DNA of 53,679 bases from Campylobacterota bacterium (lineage in GTDB: Bacteria > Campylobacterota > Campylobacteria > Campylobacterales > Sulfurovaceae), in assembly GCA_015494795.1 (NCBI GenBank), contig WGAM01000148.1, positions 1-53,679 on the forward strand, given 5' to 3'. Shown piece after piece: positions 16,723 to 24,940 of the stretch. The notes under the pieces are model-generated. The model had not been told where the DNA came from. It made no database searches and saw nothing but the letters and a program-made list of their open reading frames with translations. A program made the position numbers and the translations under genes. How positions within the stretch are numbered: position 1 is the first letter of the stretch; each line of letters starts with the position of its first letter.

Positions 16723-17196
16723 TTATTTTGTTAATTGTTTGCAACCAGTACTATTATTATTATCTGTTATTGAGCTATCACACTCAAATTTGCCATTAAC
16801 TATCTCAAAATAGACTTTACCTAAAGATGAGTCAAATATATATTGGTCTCTACCATTTTTTCCTGTTCCAGCACTAAATGACCACTTATCTTTCCCATTT
16901 TCAGAGAGTATTGGATACTCTAAAACTGATGGCAGAGTTTCATTGTTATCAAAATGTCCAAATACATGTGTAGCTCCACCAACTGCTCTTATTGGAGTAA
17001 AATCTCCTCTTAAAATTCTCTTCTGTCTCTCCATTGCTAAAGCATTTCTAACTGTGGCTACTGTTGTTCTAGCCTTTGTAATAACAGCATCATCTCTAGT
17101 AGCAGATAGTCGTGGGATTGCAACCCCTGCTAATATACCAATAATAACTATAACAAAAATCAACTCTACCATTGTAAATGCTCTTTTAAAATTCAT
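16723..17196 (-). CDS. type IV pilin-like / pseudopilin protein (copy 1)
   Basis: A 157-residue protein with a class III (prepilin) signal: a short basic leader MNFKRA, then FTMVELIFVIVIIGILAGVA, in which the conserved glutamate is residue 5 of the mature protein. The residue before the cleavage site is Ala rather than the usual Gly. The C-terminal half is predicted globular and ends with a Cys pair about 14 residues apart, typical of a pilin D-region disulfide. It is the first of three tandem paralogues sharing the LSATRDDA element after the helix. It may build a type II-like or type IV pilus filament; no secretion ATPase or prepilin peptidase is nearby. Confidence 0.85.
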   Translation of the reverse strand: MNFKRAFTMVELIFVIVIIGILAGVAIPRLSATRDDAVITKARTTVATVRNALAMERQKRILRGDFTPIRAVGGATHVFGHFDNNETLPSVLEYPILSENGKDKWSFSAGTGKNGRDQYIFDSSLGKVYFEIVNGKFECDSSITDNNNSTGCKQLTK

Positions 17197-17216
17197 ATTT
17201 AATCCTTTATATAATA

Positions 17217-17672
17217 TTAGTAGTTTACTAAATTTCCAGCTATTGTAAAAGATGTATTGTTATCTGGAACTAATCTCTTTACCCCTTTACATATTGCTGT
17301 ATCTCCTGCTCCATTTGTAATAGTTAATTTTATATTAGATATATCGGAGTCATCAATTGTTATTTTTTTGCATACACTGCTATTATCATCAGTATCAACT
17401 ATATCAATTACCTTATTATTAACTAAGACAAAATTTGATAAATCTCTTAAGGTATTAGATATTTTTATCATCTCATTGGTAGTGGTTGGAACTCTATTAT
17501 TTGCTAAAATAGCAGAAGATATTTCTGACTTTACACTCTGAATAGCCTTAGCTAAAATAGATGCCTTTGCATCATCTCTAGTTGCAGATAACTTTGGAAT
17601 TGCAACAGAAGCTAAAATACCAATAATAACAATAACAAATATTAGCTCTATCATAGTAAATGCTTTTTTCAT
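17217..17672 (-). CDS. type IV pilin-like / pseudopilin protein (copy 2)
   Basis: A 151-residue prepilin-like protein, leader MKKA followed by FTMIELIFVIVIIGILASVA, again with Ala at the -1 position. Following the helix is IPKLSATRDDAKASILAKAI, almost the same as in copy 3. Two cysteines near the C-terminus (CKKITIDDSD and TAICKGVKRL) probably form the D-region loop. The final segment LVPDNNTSFTIAGNLVNY is homologous to that of copy 3, so these two are close paralogues. It begins 98 bases after copy 3 ends. Confidence 0.85.
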   Translation of the reverse strand: MKKAFTMIELIFVIVIIGILASVAIPKLSATRDDAKASILAKAIQSVKSEISSAILANNRVPTTTNEMIKISNTLRDLSNFVLVNNKVIDIVDTDDNSSVCKKITIDDSDISNIKLTITNGAGDTAICKGVKRLVPDNNTSFTIAGNLVNY

Positions 17673-17730
17673 ATATTTTTAATCTTTGTGGGTATTTTCT
17701 ATATTTAATAATATTGATATTACTAAATAT

Positions 17731-17762
17731 AAAAAATAGCCCTAAGCCATATTTGACTTAGG
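17731..17762 (-). terminator. rho-independent terminator after pseudopilin copy 3
   Basis: On the minus strand CCTAAG...CTTAGG form a stem (17762-17741, loop of about 10), followed by GGCTATTTTTT. A hairpin with a T-run directly downstream of copy 3 suggests partial termination between the paralogues. Confidence 0.6.
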
Positions 17763-17770
17763 ATTATATA

Positions 17771-18283
17771 TTAATATGTTACTTGCGTACCACCAACAGT
17801 AATATTTGTATCTGGAACTAAAGCATCAACTCCTTTACATATAGCACTTGCACCACCTGTTGAGGCTATACCAATAACTACATTACCTGTATTTTTATTT
17901 CCATAAATAGTTAATGTTTTACAATTATTTCCACTATCTTTATCTATAAATGTAATAACGGATGAGTTCACATCTGCAGATGTAATATTTGCATCACCAC
18001 TTATTATAGCTTCTGCAATAGTATTTGAGTAGTCTTTAATTGCATTCTCAATATTAGGTGCATCATTTGGAACATTATTTGTAGCAATAATTCTTGAGGA
18101 TAGTTCACTTTTTGCTGTCTGAATAGCATTTGCCATTTTAGAAATCTTAGCATCATCTCTAGTTGCTGCTAATTTAGGAATTGCTACTGATGCTAAAATA
18201 CCAATAATTACAATAACAAAGATTAACTCAATCATTGTAAAACCACTTCTCATACTTGGTTGATTATTAAGTCTGTTTTCCAT
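17771..18283 (-). CDS. type IV pilin-like / pseudopilin protein (copy 3)
   Basis: A 170-residue prepilin-like protein with a longer leader (about 14 residues) ending SG, then FTMIELIFVIVIIGILASVA. This copy has the canonical Gly before the cleavage site. The C-terminal cysteines in NCKTLTIYG and SAICKGVDAL match those of copy 2, and the end LVPDTNITVGGTQVTY aligns with it. It is first in the direction of transcription and is followed by a terminator-like hairpin, so it may be the most highly expressed subunit. Whether it is a major pilin or a pseudopilin cannot be decided here. Confidence 0.87.
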   Translation of the reverse strand: MENRLNNQPSMRSGFTMIELIFVIVIIGILASVAIPKLAATRDDAKISKMANAIQTAKSELSSRIIATNNVPNDAPNIENAIKDYSNTIAEAIISGDANITSADVNSSVITFIDKDSGNNCKTLTIYGNKNTGNVVIGIASTGGASAICKGVDALVPDTNITVGGTQVTY

Positions 18284-18393
18284 AAAATACTCCTTAAATA
18301 TTTTTTTACAATCTGTTTTTTATGAAACATTAAAATTATAACTTAAAAATATTTATAAAAATCTTAAACTATTTTATAAAATTAAGATTTTTT

Positions 18394-18612
18394 TTATAAT
18401 CTTGTTTTTATAAGAAGCTCCTCTATCTCTTTTGCAGTATCAAAATTCTCTTTTAATGATTTTAAATAGACATTTAGTAGTTTTGGAACATTATTGTCTC
18501 TATCTGATGATATACCATTCTCTCTAAGTTTTTCCATAACAAACATTGCAAAATCATCCTCTAACTCAACCTCATATCTTTTACCATTAATAGAAAAACT
18601 AACTTTCTGCAT
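18394..18612 (-). CDS. small protein of unknown function (72 aa)
   Basis: A 72-residue soluble, acidic protein that I do not recognise. It starts MQKVSFSINGKRYEVELEDD, predicted as two beta strands, followed by mostly helical sequence (MFVMEKLRENG, VPKLLNVYLKSLKENFDTAK). Codon use matches the neighbours and the ATG is followed by a sensible frame, so it is probably real. It lies upstream of the pilin genes on the same strand and divergent from uvrB, with about 110 bases of AT-rich sequence holding both promoters. No function is proposed. Confidence 0.7.
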   Translation of the reverse strand: MQKVSFSINGKRYEVELEDDFAMFVMEKLRENGISSDRDNNVPKLLNVYLKSLKENFDTAKEIEELLIKTRL

Positions 18613-18728
18613 CTAAAAACCCTTTGTCATAGTTAAATTATATTTTAACAGAAAAAAATTAATAGTTCTATATTTATCAAAAAAAGATAAAATAAGATAA
18701 TTTTAGAAAAAGAGAGAAAAAGAGAGCA

Positions 18729-20705
18729 ATGGAAAAATTTAAATTAAAGAGTTCATATCAACCAAAAGGTGACCAAAATAGAGCAATAGAGATACTAACT
18801 AACTCTATAAATAATGGAAATAAATATCAAACTCTACTTGGAGTAACAGGCTCGGGAAAGACCTATACTATGGCAAAAGTGATTGAGAAGGTTCAAAAAC
18901 CAACTCTTATTATGACTCATAATAAGACCTTAGCATCTCAACTCTATTCAGAATTTAAGAGATTTTTTCCAGATAACCATGTAGAGTATTTTATTAGTTA
19001 CTATGACTACTATCAACCAGAGGCATATATTCCACGACAAGATCTATTTATTGAAAAGGACTCATCTATAAATGAGGAGTTAGAGAGAATGAGATTAAGC
19101 ACAACCGCATCTCTTCTCTCATATAGAGATGTGATAGTCATAGCATCGGTATCTGCTAACTATGGATTGGGTTCACCAGAAGATTATAGAACTATTGTTC
19201 AGAAGTTAGTAGTAGGAGAGGAGTATTCTCAAAAGAGACTTCTTCTTAGGCTTGTCAATATGGGATATAGTAGAGATGATGAGTTTTTTGATAGGGGAAA
19301 CTTTAGGGTTAATGGTGAAGTTATAGATATATATCCAGCATATAGTGAAGAGTCAGCCTTAAGAGTAGAGTTCTTTGGTGATGAGATAGAGGATATTTAT
19401 AGTTTTAATATATTAACAAATAGAAAAATAGAGAGTTTTAAAGATATAGTTATATATTCAGCTAATCAGTTTATTGTATCTAAAGAGAAACTAAATAGAG
19501 CTATTAAGAGTATTGAAGATGAGTTACAAGAGAGATTAGCTTTTTATAAAAAGGAGAATAGATTAGTTGAGTATAATCGCCTAAAAGAGAGAGTTGAGTT
19601 TGATTTAGAGATGATGGAGGCTACTGGAACTTGTAAAGGTATAGAGAACTACTCAAGACACCTTACAGGTAAAAAAGAGGGAGAGAGACCATTTTCTCTA
19701 ATGGACTATTTTGAGGAGATGAGTAGAGACTATTTAGTAATTGTTGATGAGTCACATGTATCTCTCTCTCAATTTAGAGGAATGTATGCAGGAGATAGAA
19801 GTAGAAAAGAGATTTTAGTTGAGTATGGATTTAGATTGCCATCAGCTCTTGATAATCGACCTCTAAAGTTTGATGAGTATATAGAAAAAGCTCCACACTT
19901 TCTATTTGTATCAGCTACTCCAAATGAGTTAGAGCTTAATCTCTCTTCTGTTGTAGCAGAACAGATTATAAGACCAACAGGGCTACTTGACCCAACTATA
20001 GAAGTTAGAAGTAGCAAGTATCAAGTTGATAATCTATATGATGAGATAAAGAGAGTTGTAGCTAGAGGTGATAGAGTATTGGTTACAGTTTTAACTAAAA
20101 AGATGGCAGAGAAGCTCACTACATACTATAATGATTTAGGTCTAAAGGTTAGATATATGCACTCAGAGCTTGATGCAATAGAGAGAAATCAGCTAATTCG
20201 CTCTCTTCGTTTAGGTGAGTTTGATACACTAATCGGGATAAATCTACTAAGAGAGGGGTTAGATTTACCAGAAGTGAGTCTAGTAGCTATTTTAGATGCA
20301 GATAAAGAGGGATTTTTACGCTCCACTACATCTCTAATACAAACAGTAGGGAGAGTTGCTAGAAATGTGAATGGAAAAGTTATTATGTATGCTAGTATAA
20401 TCACAAACTCTATGCAAGAGACTATAGATATTACTCAAAAAAGAAGGGAGAAGCAGATTATATATAACAGAGAACATAATATTACTCCAAAGAGTACAAC
20501 TAGAGAGTTAGATAAAAACCTAAAAAATGAAAATAGTGATAATCTATTTAATCATAAAAGAGATAGATTAGATAGAATACCAAAATCAGAGAGAACTAAA
20601 CTACTTAAAGAGTTAAAAGCTAAGATGTTAGAGTCGGCTAAAAAGTTGGAGTTTGAAGAGGCTGCAAGGTTAAGAGATGAAATAGCTAAAATTAAAAAAC
20701 TATAG
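18729..20705 (+). CDS. uvrB: UvrABC system protein B
   Basis: The damage-verifying helicase-like subunit of nucleotide excision repair. Walker [10 protein letters not shown] is at residues 38-46. The beta-hairpin that locks damaged DNA is visible as [17 protein letters not shown] near residue 95. DESH ([11 protein letters not shown]) forms motif [17 protein letters not shown] begins the second helicase domain, and [10 protein letters not shown] is motif VI. The C-terminal UVR domain that contacts UvrC is seen as [20 protein letters not shown]. The 658 residues are the family length. It is preceded by purine-rich AAAAAGAGAGCA rather than a strong ribosome site. Confidence 0.97.
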   Translation: MEKFKLKSSYQPKGDQNRAIEILTNSINNGNKYQTLLGVTGSGKTYTMAKVIEKVQKPTLIMTHNKTLASQLYSEFKRFFPDNHVEYFISYYDYYQPEAYIPRQDLFIEKDSSINEELERMRLSTTASLLSYRDVIVIASVSANYGLGSPEDYRTIVQKLVVGEEYSQKRLLLRLVNMGYSRDDEFFDRGNFRVNGEVIDIYPAYSEESALRVEFFGDEIEDIYSFNILTNRKIESFKDIVIYSANQFIVSKEKLNRAIKSIEDELQERLAFYKKENRLVEYNRLKERVEFDLEMMEATGTCKGIENYSRHLTGKKEGERPFSLMDYFEEMSRDYLVIVDESHVSLSQFRGMYAGDRSRKEILVEYGFRLPSALDNRPLKFDEYIEKAPHFLFVSATPNELELNLSSVVAEQIIRPTGLLDPTIEVRSSKYQVDNLYDEIKRVVARGDRVLVTVLTKKMAEKLTTYYNDLGLKVRYMHSELDAIERNQLIRSLRLGEFDTLIGINLLREGLDLPEVSLVAILDADKEGFLRSTTSLIQTVGRVARNVNGKVIMYASIITNSMQETIDITQKRREKQIIYNREHNITPKSTTRELDKNLKNENSDNLFNHKRDRLDRIPKSERTKLLKELKAKMLESAKKLEFEEAARLRDEIAKIKKL

Positions 20706-20724
20706 GAATATTATGTAACAATAA

Positions 20725-21093
<369 letters not shown>

Positions 21094-21107
21094 TATTTAA
21101 CTTAAAG

Positions 21108-21130
21108 AGAATTAGTAATTAGCTAATTCT
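21108..21130 (+). terminator. hairpin downstream of the P-II gene
   Basis: AGAATTAG and CTAATTCT form an 8-bp stem with a 7-base loop, 15 bases after the stop codon. There are only two T residues after the stem, so termination strength is doubtful. Confidence 0.4.
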
Positions 21131-21318
21131 TAATCTACACTATAAATTACATCTCATAATATTAATCATATTCTTCTATTATATATAAAAGTGGTAAAAT
21201 CGTAACAGAGTAGAATATAACTATCTATATAAATAGATTAAAGTCTAGTATATTTTAAATATATATTGTAAAAATAGGCTGTTTTATAGTAATTTTTATA
21301 AAATTCAGATAAGCTATT

Positions 21319-21333
21319 AGTGGTGTTACCACT
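21319..21333. promoter_or_regulatory. palindrome AGTGGT-GTT-ACCACT
   Basis: A perfect 6-bp inverted repeat with a 3-base spacer, GC-richer than its surroundings, about 220 bases before the por start. It is a candidate operator; the regulator is not recognisable. Confidence 0.3.
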
Positions 21334-21378
21334 TGTTACGATAAATATATTTAATAAAAAAAAATTGGTAAAAATATA

Positions 21379-21391
21379 TAGTGGTTCACTA
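21379..21391. promoter_or_regulatory. palindrome TAGTG-GTT-CACTA
   Basis: A perfect 5-bp inverted repeat with a GTT spacer, sharing TAGTGG with the palindrome 60 bases upstream. A possible -10 (TAGAAT at about 21399-21404) follows, so the site would overlap the -35 region of a por promoter. Confidence 0.3.
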
Positions 21392-21550
21392 GATAGTGTA
21401 GAATATATTAAAACTTATGATACCAAATATGTTTAAATGGATAGTTTCTATACATATAGTAAATATTATAGTTTTTTTATTAAGTATGAAACACCATTTA
21501 AGATGGTGAAGAATACAATACCCCATAATAGAAAAAAAATAGGAGTAGTT

Positions 21551-22114
21551 ATGACTGAGATAAGATGGCATAGCCGAGCTGGACAAGGTGCAGTAACAGG
21601 TGCAAAAGGTCTAGGTGATGTTGTTTCAACAACAGGTAAACAGGTTCAGGCCTATGCACTATATGGCTCTGCAAAAAGAGGTGCGGCAATGAACGCATAT
21701 AATAGAATTGATGATGAGCCAATTATTAATCATGAGACAAAAATGTTTCCAGATTATGTATTAGTTATTGACCCAGCATTAGCATTTTCTGATGATATTA
21801 CAAAAAATGATAAGCCTACAACTCAATATATTATTACAACTCATCTATCAAAAGATGAACTAATATCACAAATTCCAGCTCTTTCTGATAAAAAAGATAG
21901 AGTTTTTGTTGTTGATTGTATAGAGATTTCACTTAGTACTATTGGTAGAGCAATACCAAATGCTCCTATGCTAGGTGCTTTAATTAAAATCTCTAATATG
22001 TTTGAGCTTGATTACTTTTTAGATAGAATGAAAAAGGTTCTCTCTAAGTTTCCACAAAAGATTATTGATGGTAATATGAAAGCAATTACAAGAGCTTATA
22101 ACGAAGTAAAATAG
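21551..22114 (+). CDS. porC: pyruvate:ferredoxin/flavodoxin oxidoreductase, gamma subunit
   Basis: The gamma subunit of four-subunit POR, which interconverts pyruvate plus CoA and acetyl-CoA plus CO2. In autotrophic Campylobacterota it serves the reductive TCA cycle by fixing CO2 into pyruvate. The start MTEIRWHSRAGQGAVTGAKG is the family N-terminus and follows AGGAG by six bases; the 38 codons upstream in frame are AT-rich and unlike the family. YALYGSAKRGAAMNAYNRI is also conserved. The length is 187. It is first of four genes separated by 2 to 12 bases. Confidence 0.95.
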   Translation: MTEIRWHSRAGQGAVTGAKGLGDVVSTTGKQVQAYALYGSAKRGAAMNAYNRIDDEPIINHETKMFPDYVLVIDPALAFSDDITKNDKPTTQYIITTHLSKDELISQIPALSDKKDRVFVVDCIEISLSTIGRAIPNAPMLGALIKISNMFELDYFLDRMKKVLSKFPQKIIDGNMKAITRAYNEVK

Positions 22115-22126
22115 AAAGGAAATATA

Positions 22127-22579
22127 ATGAGTAGAGGTGTACTAGGAACAGATAAGAGAGGTATCTTAGAGTTAGGTGCTGAAAAGAAAGTTGGTTGGGA
22201 CGAAGTTCCTCAAGGTGTTGTTCTTCACTCATTTGAGGGAGAGATTGGTAATACAGCACATATTAGACCAGAAGAGAGAGAATATAGTCAATTTAACTCC
22301 TATATAGCAAGTGTTGCATCTTGGCGTGTAATTAAACCTGTCTATAATAGAGATATATGTATTGATTGTCAAAACTGTTGGGTTTGGTGTCCAGATACAT
22401 CTATTATATCAAGAGATAAGCAGATGTTAGGAATTGATTATGACCACTGTAAAGGGTGTGGAGTATGTGTTGAGGTTTGTCCTACAAATCCAAAATCACT
22501 TTTAATGTTTACAGAGGCTACTGAAAATGATGATGCTCTAGCAGGTTGGCCAGAGAAAAAGAAAAAAGCAAAGAAGTAA
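22127..22579 (+). CDS. porD: pyruvate:ferredoxin/flavodoxin oxidoreductase, delta subunit (ferredoxin-like)
   Basis: Carries two [4Fe-4S] clusters that pass electrons from the TPP site to ferredoxin or flavodoxin. Two cysteine motifs are complete: CIDCQNCWVWCP and CKGCGVCVEVCP, the latter followed by TNPKSLLMF. The N-terminal ~70 residues (LGTDKRGILELGAEKKVGWD) are the extension typical of the epsilonproteobacterial delta subunit. The C-terminus is lysine-rich. At 150 residues it sits 12 bases after the gamma gene with its own AAAGGAAA site. Confidence 0.95.
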   Translation: MSRGVLGTDKRGILELGAEKKVGWDEVPQGVVLHSFEGEIGNTAHIRPEEREYSQFNSYIASVASWRVIKPVYNRDICIDCQNCWVWCPDTSIISRDKQMLGIDYDHCKGCGVCVEVCPTNPKSLLMFTEATENDDALAGWPEKKKKAKK

Positions 22580-22588
22580 GGGGCTATT

Positions 22589-23833
22589 ATGGCAAAAAAA
22601 TTTGAATTAAATGAGATGGAAGTTTGGGACGGTAACTATGCTGCATCTCAAGCATTAAGACAAGCACAAGTTGATGTAGTTGCTGCTTACCCAATTACTC
22701 CATCAACTCCAATTGTTGAGGGTTATGGTGCTTTCCAAGCAAATGGATATGTTGATGGTGAGTTTGTAATGGTAGAGAGTGAGCATGCTGCTATGAGTGG
22801 GTGTGTTGGTGCTTCAGCTGCTGGTGGAAGAGTAGCTACTGCTACATCTTCACAAGGTTTTGCACTTATGACAGAGGTTCTATATCAAGCTAGTGGTATG
22901 AGACTTCCTATTGTTCTAACAGTTGTAAATAGAGCTTTAGCATCTCCACTAAATGTTAGAGGTGACCACTCTGATATGTATTTAGGGAGAGATAGTGGTT
23001 GGATATATCTTGATGCATTCAATCCACAAGAGGCTTACGATTTAACTCTTTGTGCCTTTAGAATAGGTGAAGATTTAAGTGTTAGACTCCCTGTTATGGT
23101 TCATCAAGATGGATTTACAACTTCACATAAAGCACAAAATGTTAGACCTCTTCAAGATGAGGTAGCATATAAATTTGTAGGTGATTATGTACCAGTTGAT
23201 GATATGTTAGACTTTAGCAGACCTGTAACACATGGAGCTCAAACTGAAGAGGATTGGCACTATGAGCATAAGGCAAAACAGCATAAAGCACTTATGGACT
23301 CAAGAGAGAGAATAGATGCTGTATTTGCTGATTTTAAAGAGTTGACTGGTCGAGAGTATAAAAGAGTTGAAGCATATATGATGGAAGATGCAGAGGTTGC
23401 TATGGTTGCACTTGGCTCAACTGTAGAGACTGCAAGATTAGCTGCAAAACAGTTAAGAGAAGAGGAGGGTTTAAAAGTAGGTGTTATATCTCCTCGTGTA
23501 TTTAGACCATTCCCATTTGACCTTATTCGAGATGCTATTGATATGAGTAAAGATTTAAAAGCAGTTGTATGTATGGATAGGTCAGCACCGGGTGGTGCAA
23601 TGGGTGCACTATTTAATGAAATATCAGCATCAGCTTATGGTACAAAAAATAGACCTATTATTACAAACTATATTTATGGTTTAGGTGGAAGAGATTTCTC
23701 TATTGATGAGGCAAAGAGAATTATGAGAGAGCAGAAGGCTCATGCAGATGCTGGATATATCACAACTGAAATTCAACAGTTTAGTGGCGTTAGAGGTCCA
23801 AAACTTGGATTTTTTAAGACAAGAAGGAATTAA
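22589..23833 (+). CDS. porA: pyruvate:ferredoxin/flavodoxin oxidoreductase, alpha subunit
   Basis: The alpha subunit, holding the pyrimidine-side TPP domain and CoA-binding region. VDVVAAYPITPSTPIVEGYG (about residue 28) and FVMVESEHAAMSGCVGASAA are the conserved N-terminal motifs; ATATSSQGFALMTEVLYQAS follows. The C-terminal domain includes VVCMDRSAPGGAMGALFNEI. The 414 residues match the Helicobacter-type enzyme. It starts nine bases after porD and ends two bases before porB, so stoichiometric translation is likely. Confidence 0.96.
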   Translation: MAKKFELNEMEVWDGNYAASQALRQAQVDVVAAYPITPSTPIVEGYGAFQANGYVDGEFVMVESEHAAMSGCVGASAAGGRVATATSSQGFALMTEVLYQASGMRLPIVLTVVNRALASPLNVRGDHSDMYLGRDSGWIYLDAFNPQEAYDLTLCAFRIGEDLSVRLPVMVHQDGFTTSHKAQNVRPLQDEVAYKFVGDYVPVDDMLDFSRPVTHGAQTEEDWHYEHKAKQHKALMDSRERIDAVFADFKELTGREYKRVEAYMMEDAEVAMVALGSTVETARLAAKQLREEEGLKVGVISPRVFRPFPFDLIRDAIDMSKDLKAVVCMDRSAPGGAMGALFNEISASAYGTKNRPIITNYIYGLGGRDFSIDEAKRIMREQKAHADAGYITTEIQQFSGVRGPKLGFFKTRRN

Positions 23834-23835
23834 GA

Positions 23836-24789
23836 ATGGCAATTACATCAGTTAAAAACTTAAAACAATTTTCAACTACTAATGATAGATTTGAAGGGGC
23901 TCACCTTCTCTGTCCCGGATGTGCTCACTCTATGATAGTAAGAGAGCTAATGAACTGTACAGATGATAACTTAGTTATTGCCTCAAATACTGGTTGTTTA
24001 GAGGTATCAACTGCTGTATATCCATACACATCATGGGATACATCATGGATACATATCGGTTTTGAAAATGCAGCAACAGCCGCTAGTTGTGCTGAGTCAA
24101 TGTATAAAGCGAGAAAGAGAAAAGGTACTCTAAAAGACCCAGATGCTCCTGTTAAGTTTGTAGCATTTGGTGGAGATGGTTCTACTTATGATATTGGCTT
24201 TCAATGGTTAAGTGGAGCTATGGAGAGAGGTCATGATTTTACATATATCTGTTTAGATAATGAAAACTATGCAAATACAGGTGGACAGAGAAGTTCAGCT
24301 ACTCCAGTTGGAGCTCACACATCAACAGCACAAGCTGGAAGTACAAGTTATGGTAAAAAGCAGAAAAAGAAAGATTTAGTAGCTATTATGGCAGCTCATG
24401 GAGCTCCTTATGTTGCTCAACTTGCTCCAAATAAGTGGAAAATTATGGCTAAAGGTTTTCAGAAATCTTTAGAGACAGAGGGGCCATGTTTTATTAATAC
24501 AGTTTCTGCTTGTACTACTGAGTGGAAATTTGACCCAAAAGATACAATCCATATTACAGACTTAGCAACAGATAGTTTAATGTTCCCAATTTATGAGATT
24601 ATTAATGGACATGAGTTAAATATCCTATATAGACCAAGAAATATACTTAAAGTAGAGGACTATTTAGGAGCTCAAGGTAGATATAAACACCTATTTAAAC
24701 CAGAAAATCGTCATATTATTGATAAAATTCAAAAAGATGTTGATGATAATTGGGAAAAGCTACAGAGAAGAGAAGAGGCTAGAGTCTAA
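23836..24789 (+). CDS. porB: pyruvate:ferredoxin/flavodoxin oxidoreductase, beta subunit
   Basis: The beta subunit that binds the TPP diphosphate and one [4Fe-4S] cluster. LLCPGCAHSMIVRELM (about residue 24) gives the CxxC pair, another cysteine is in SNTGCLEVSTAV, and the last is in NTVSACTTEWKFD. The TPP motif GGDGSTYDIGFQWLSGAMER leads to LDNENYANTGGQRSSATP. At 317 residues the length is standard. It is the last gene of the operon; a 9-bp terminator hairpin follows 20 bases after the stop. Confidence 0.96.
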   Translation: MAITSVKNLKQFSTTNDRFEGAHLLCPGCAHSMIVRELMNCTDDNLVIASNTGCLEVSTAVYPYTSWDTSWIHIGFENAATAASCAESMYKARKRKGTLKDPDAPVKFVAFGGDGSTYDIGFQWLSGAMERGHDFTYICLDNENYANTGGQRSSATPVGAHTSTAQAGSTSYGKKQKKKDLVAIMAAHGAPYVAQLAPNKWKIMAKGFQKSLETEGPCFINTVSACTTEWKFDPKDTIHITDLATDSLMFPIYEIINGHELNILYRPRNILKVEDYLGAQGRYKHLFKPENRHIIDKIQKDVDDNWEKLQRREEARV

Positions 24790-24808
24790 ACTTAAATTTT
24801 CTACATAA

Positions 24809-24832
24809 AGAAAGTACATTTTTGTACTTTCT
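24809..24832 (+). terminator. terminator of the por operon
   Basis: AGAAAGTAC-ATTTTT-GTACTTTCT is a perfect 9-bp stem with a 6-base loop, followed by ATAATCTATT. It is the strongest hairpin in this part of the window and separates por from mgtE. Confidence 0.65.
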
Positions 24833-24904
24833 ATAATCTATTCATAAATATATTTCTACTAAAAATAACATAAAATAATTTAGCTATAAATAAAATTTTT
24901 AAGA

Positions 24905-24910
24905 TATAAT
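24905..24910 (+). promoter_or_regulatory. -10 element of the mgtE promoter
   Basis: TATAAT within AAGATATAATCATG, 31 bases before the mgtE start. The short leader leaves no room for an M-box magnesium riboswitch, so such control is not supported. Confidence 0.45.
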
Positions 24911-24940
24911 CATGTAAATTTATAAATAAAGGGGGATTTT

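Larger units (their letters stand above)
21094..21550. other. long AT-rich intergenic region upstream of the por operon
   Basis: A 457-base region without a convincing gene. It holds an inverted repeat just after the P-II gene (21108-21130), then roughly 200 bases of AT-rich sequence, then two short palindromes sharing the half-site TAGTGG (21319-21333 and 21379-21391). A frame-extended start for the gamma subunit at 21437 was considered and rejected. No tRNA or ORF-like sequence was seen. It probably contains the por promoter and control sites. Confidence 0.5.

Noticed and set aside
21437-21550. Extended N-terminus for the POR gamma subunit starting at 21437
   Set aside because: The extra 38 residues are AT-driven and unlike the family, whereas MTEIRWHSRAGQG at 21551 is the family start and has AGGAG six bases upstream.
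24841-24940. M-box magnesium riboswitch before mgtE
   Set aside because: The -10 box leaves a leader of about 25 bases, too short for the aptamer, and no conserved loop motifs are visible.
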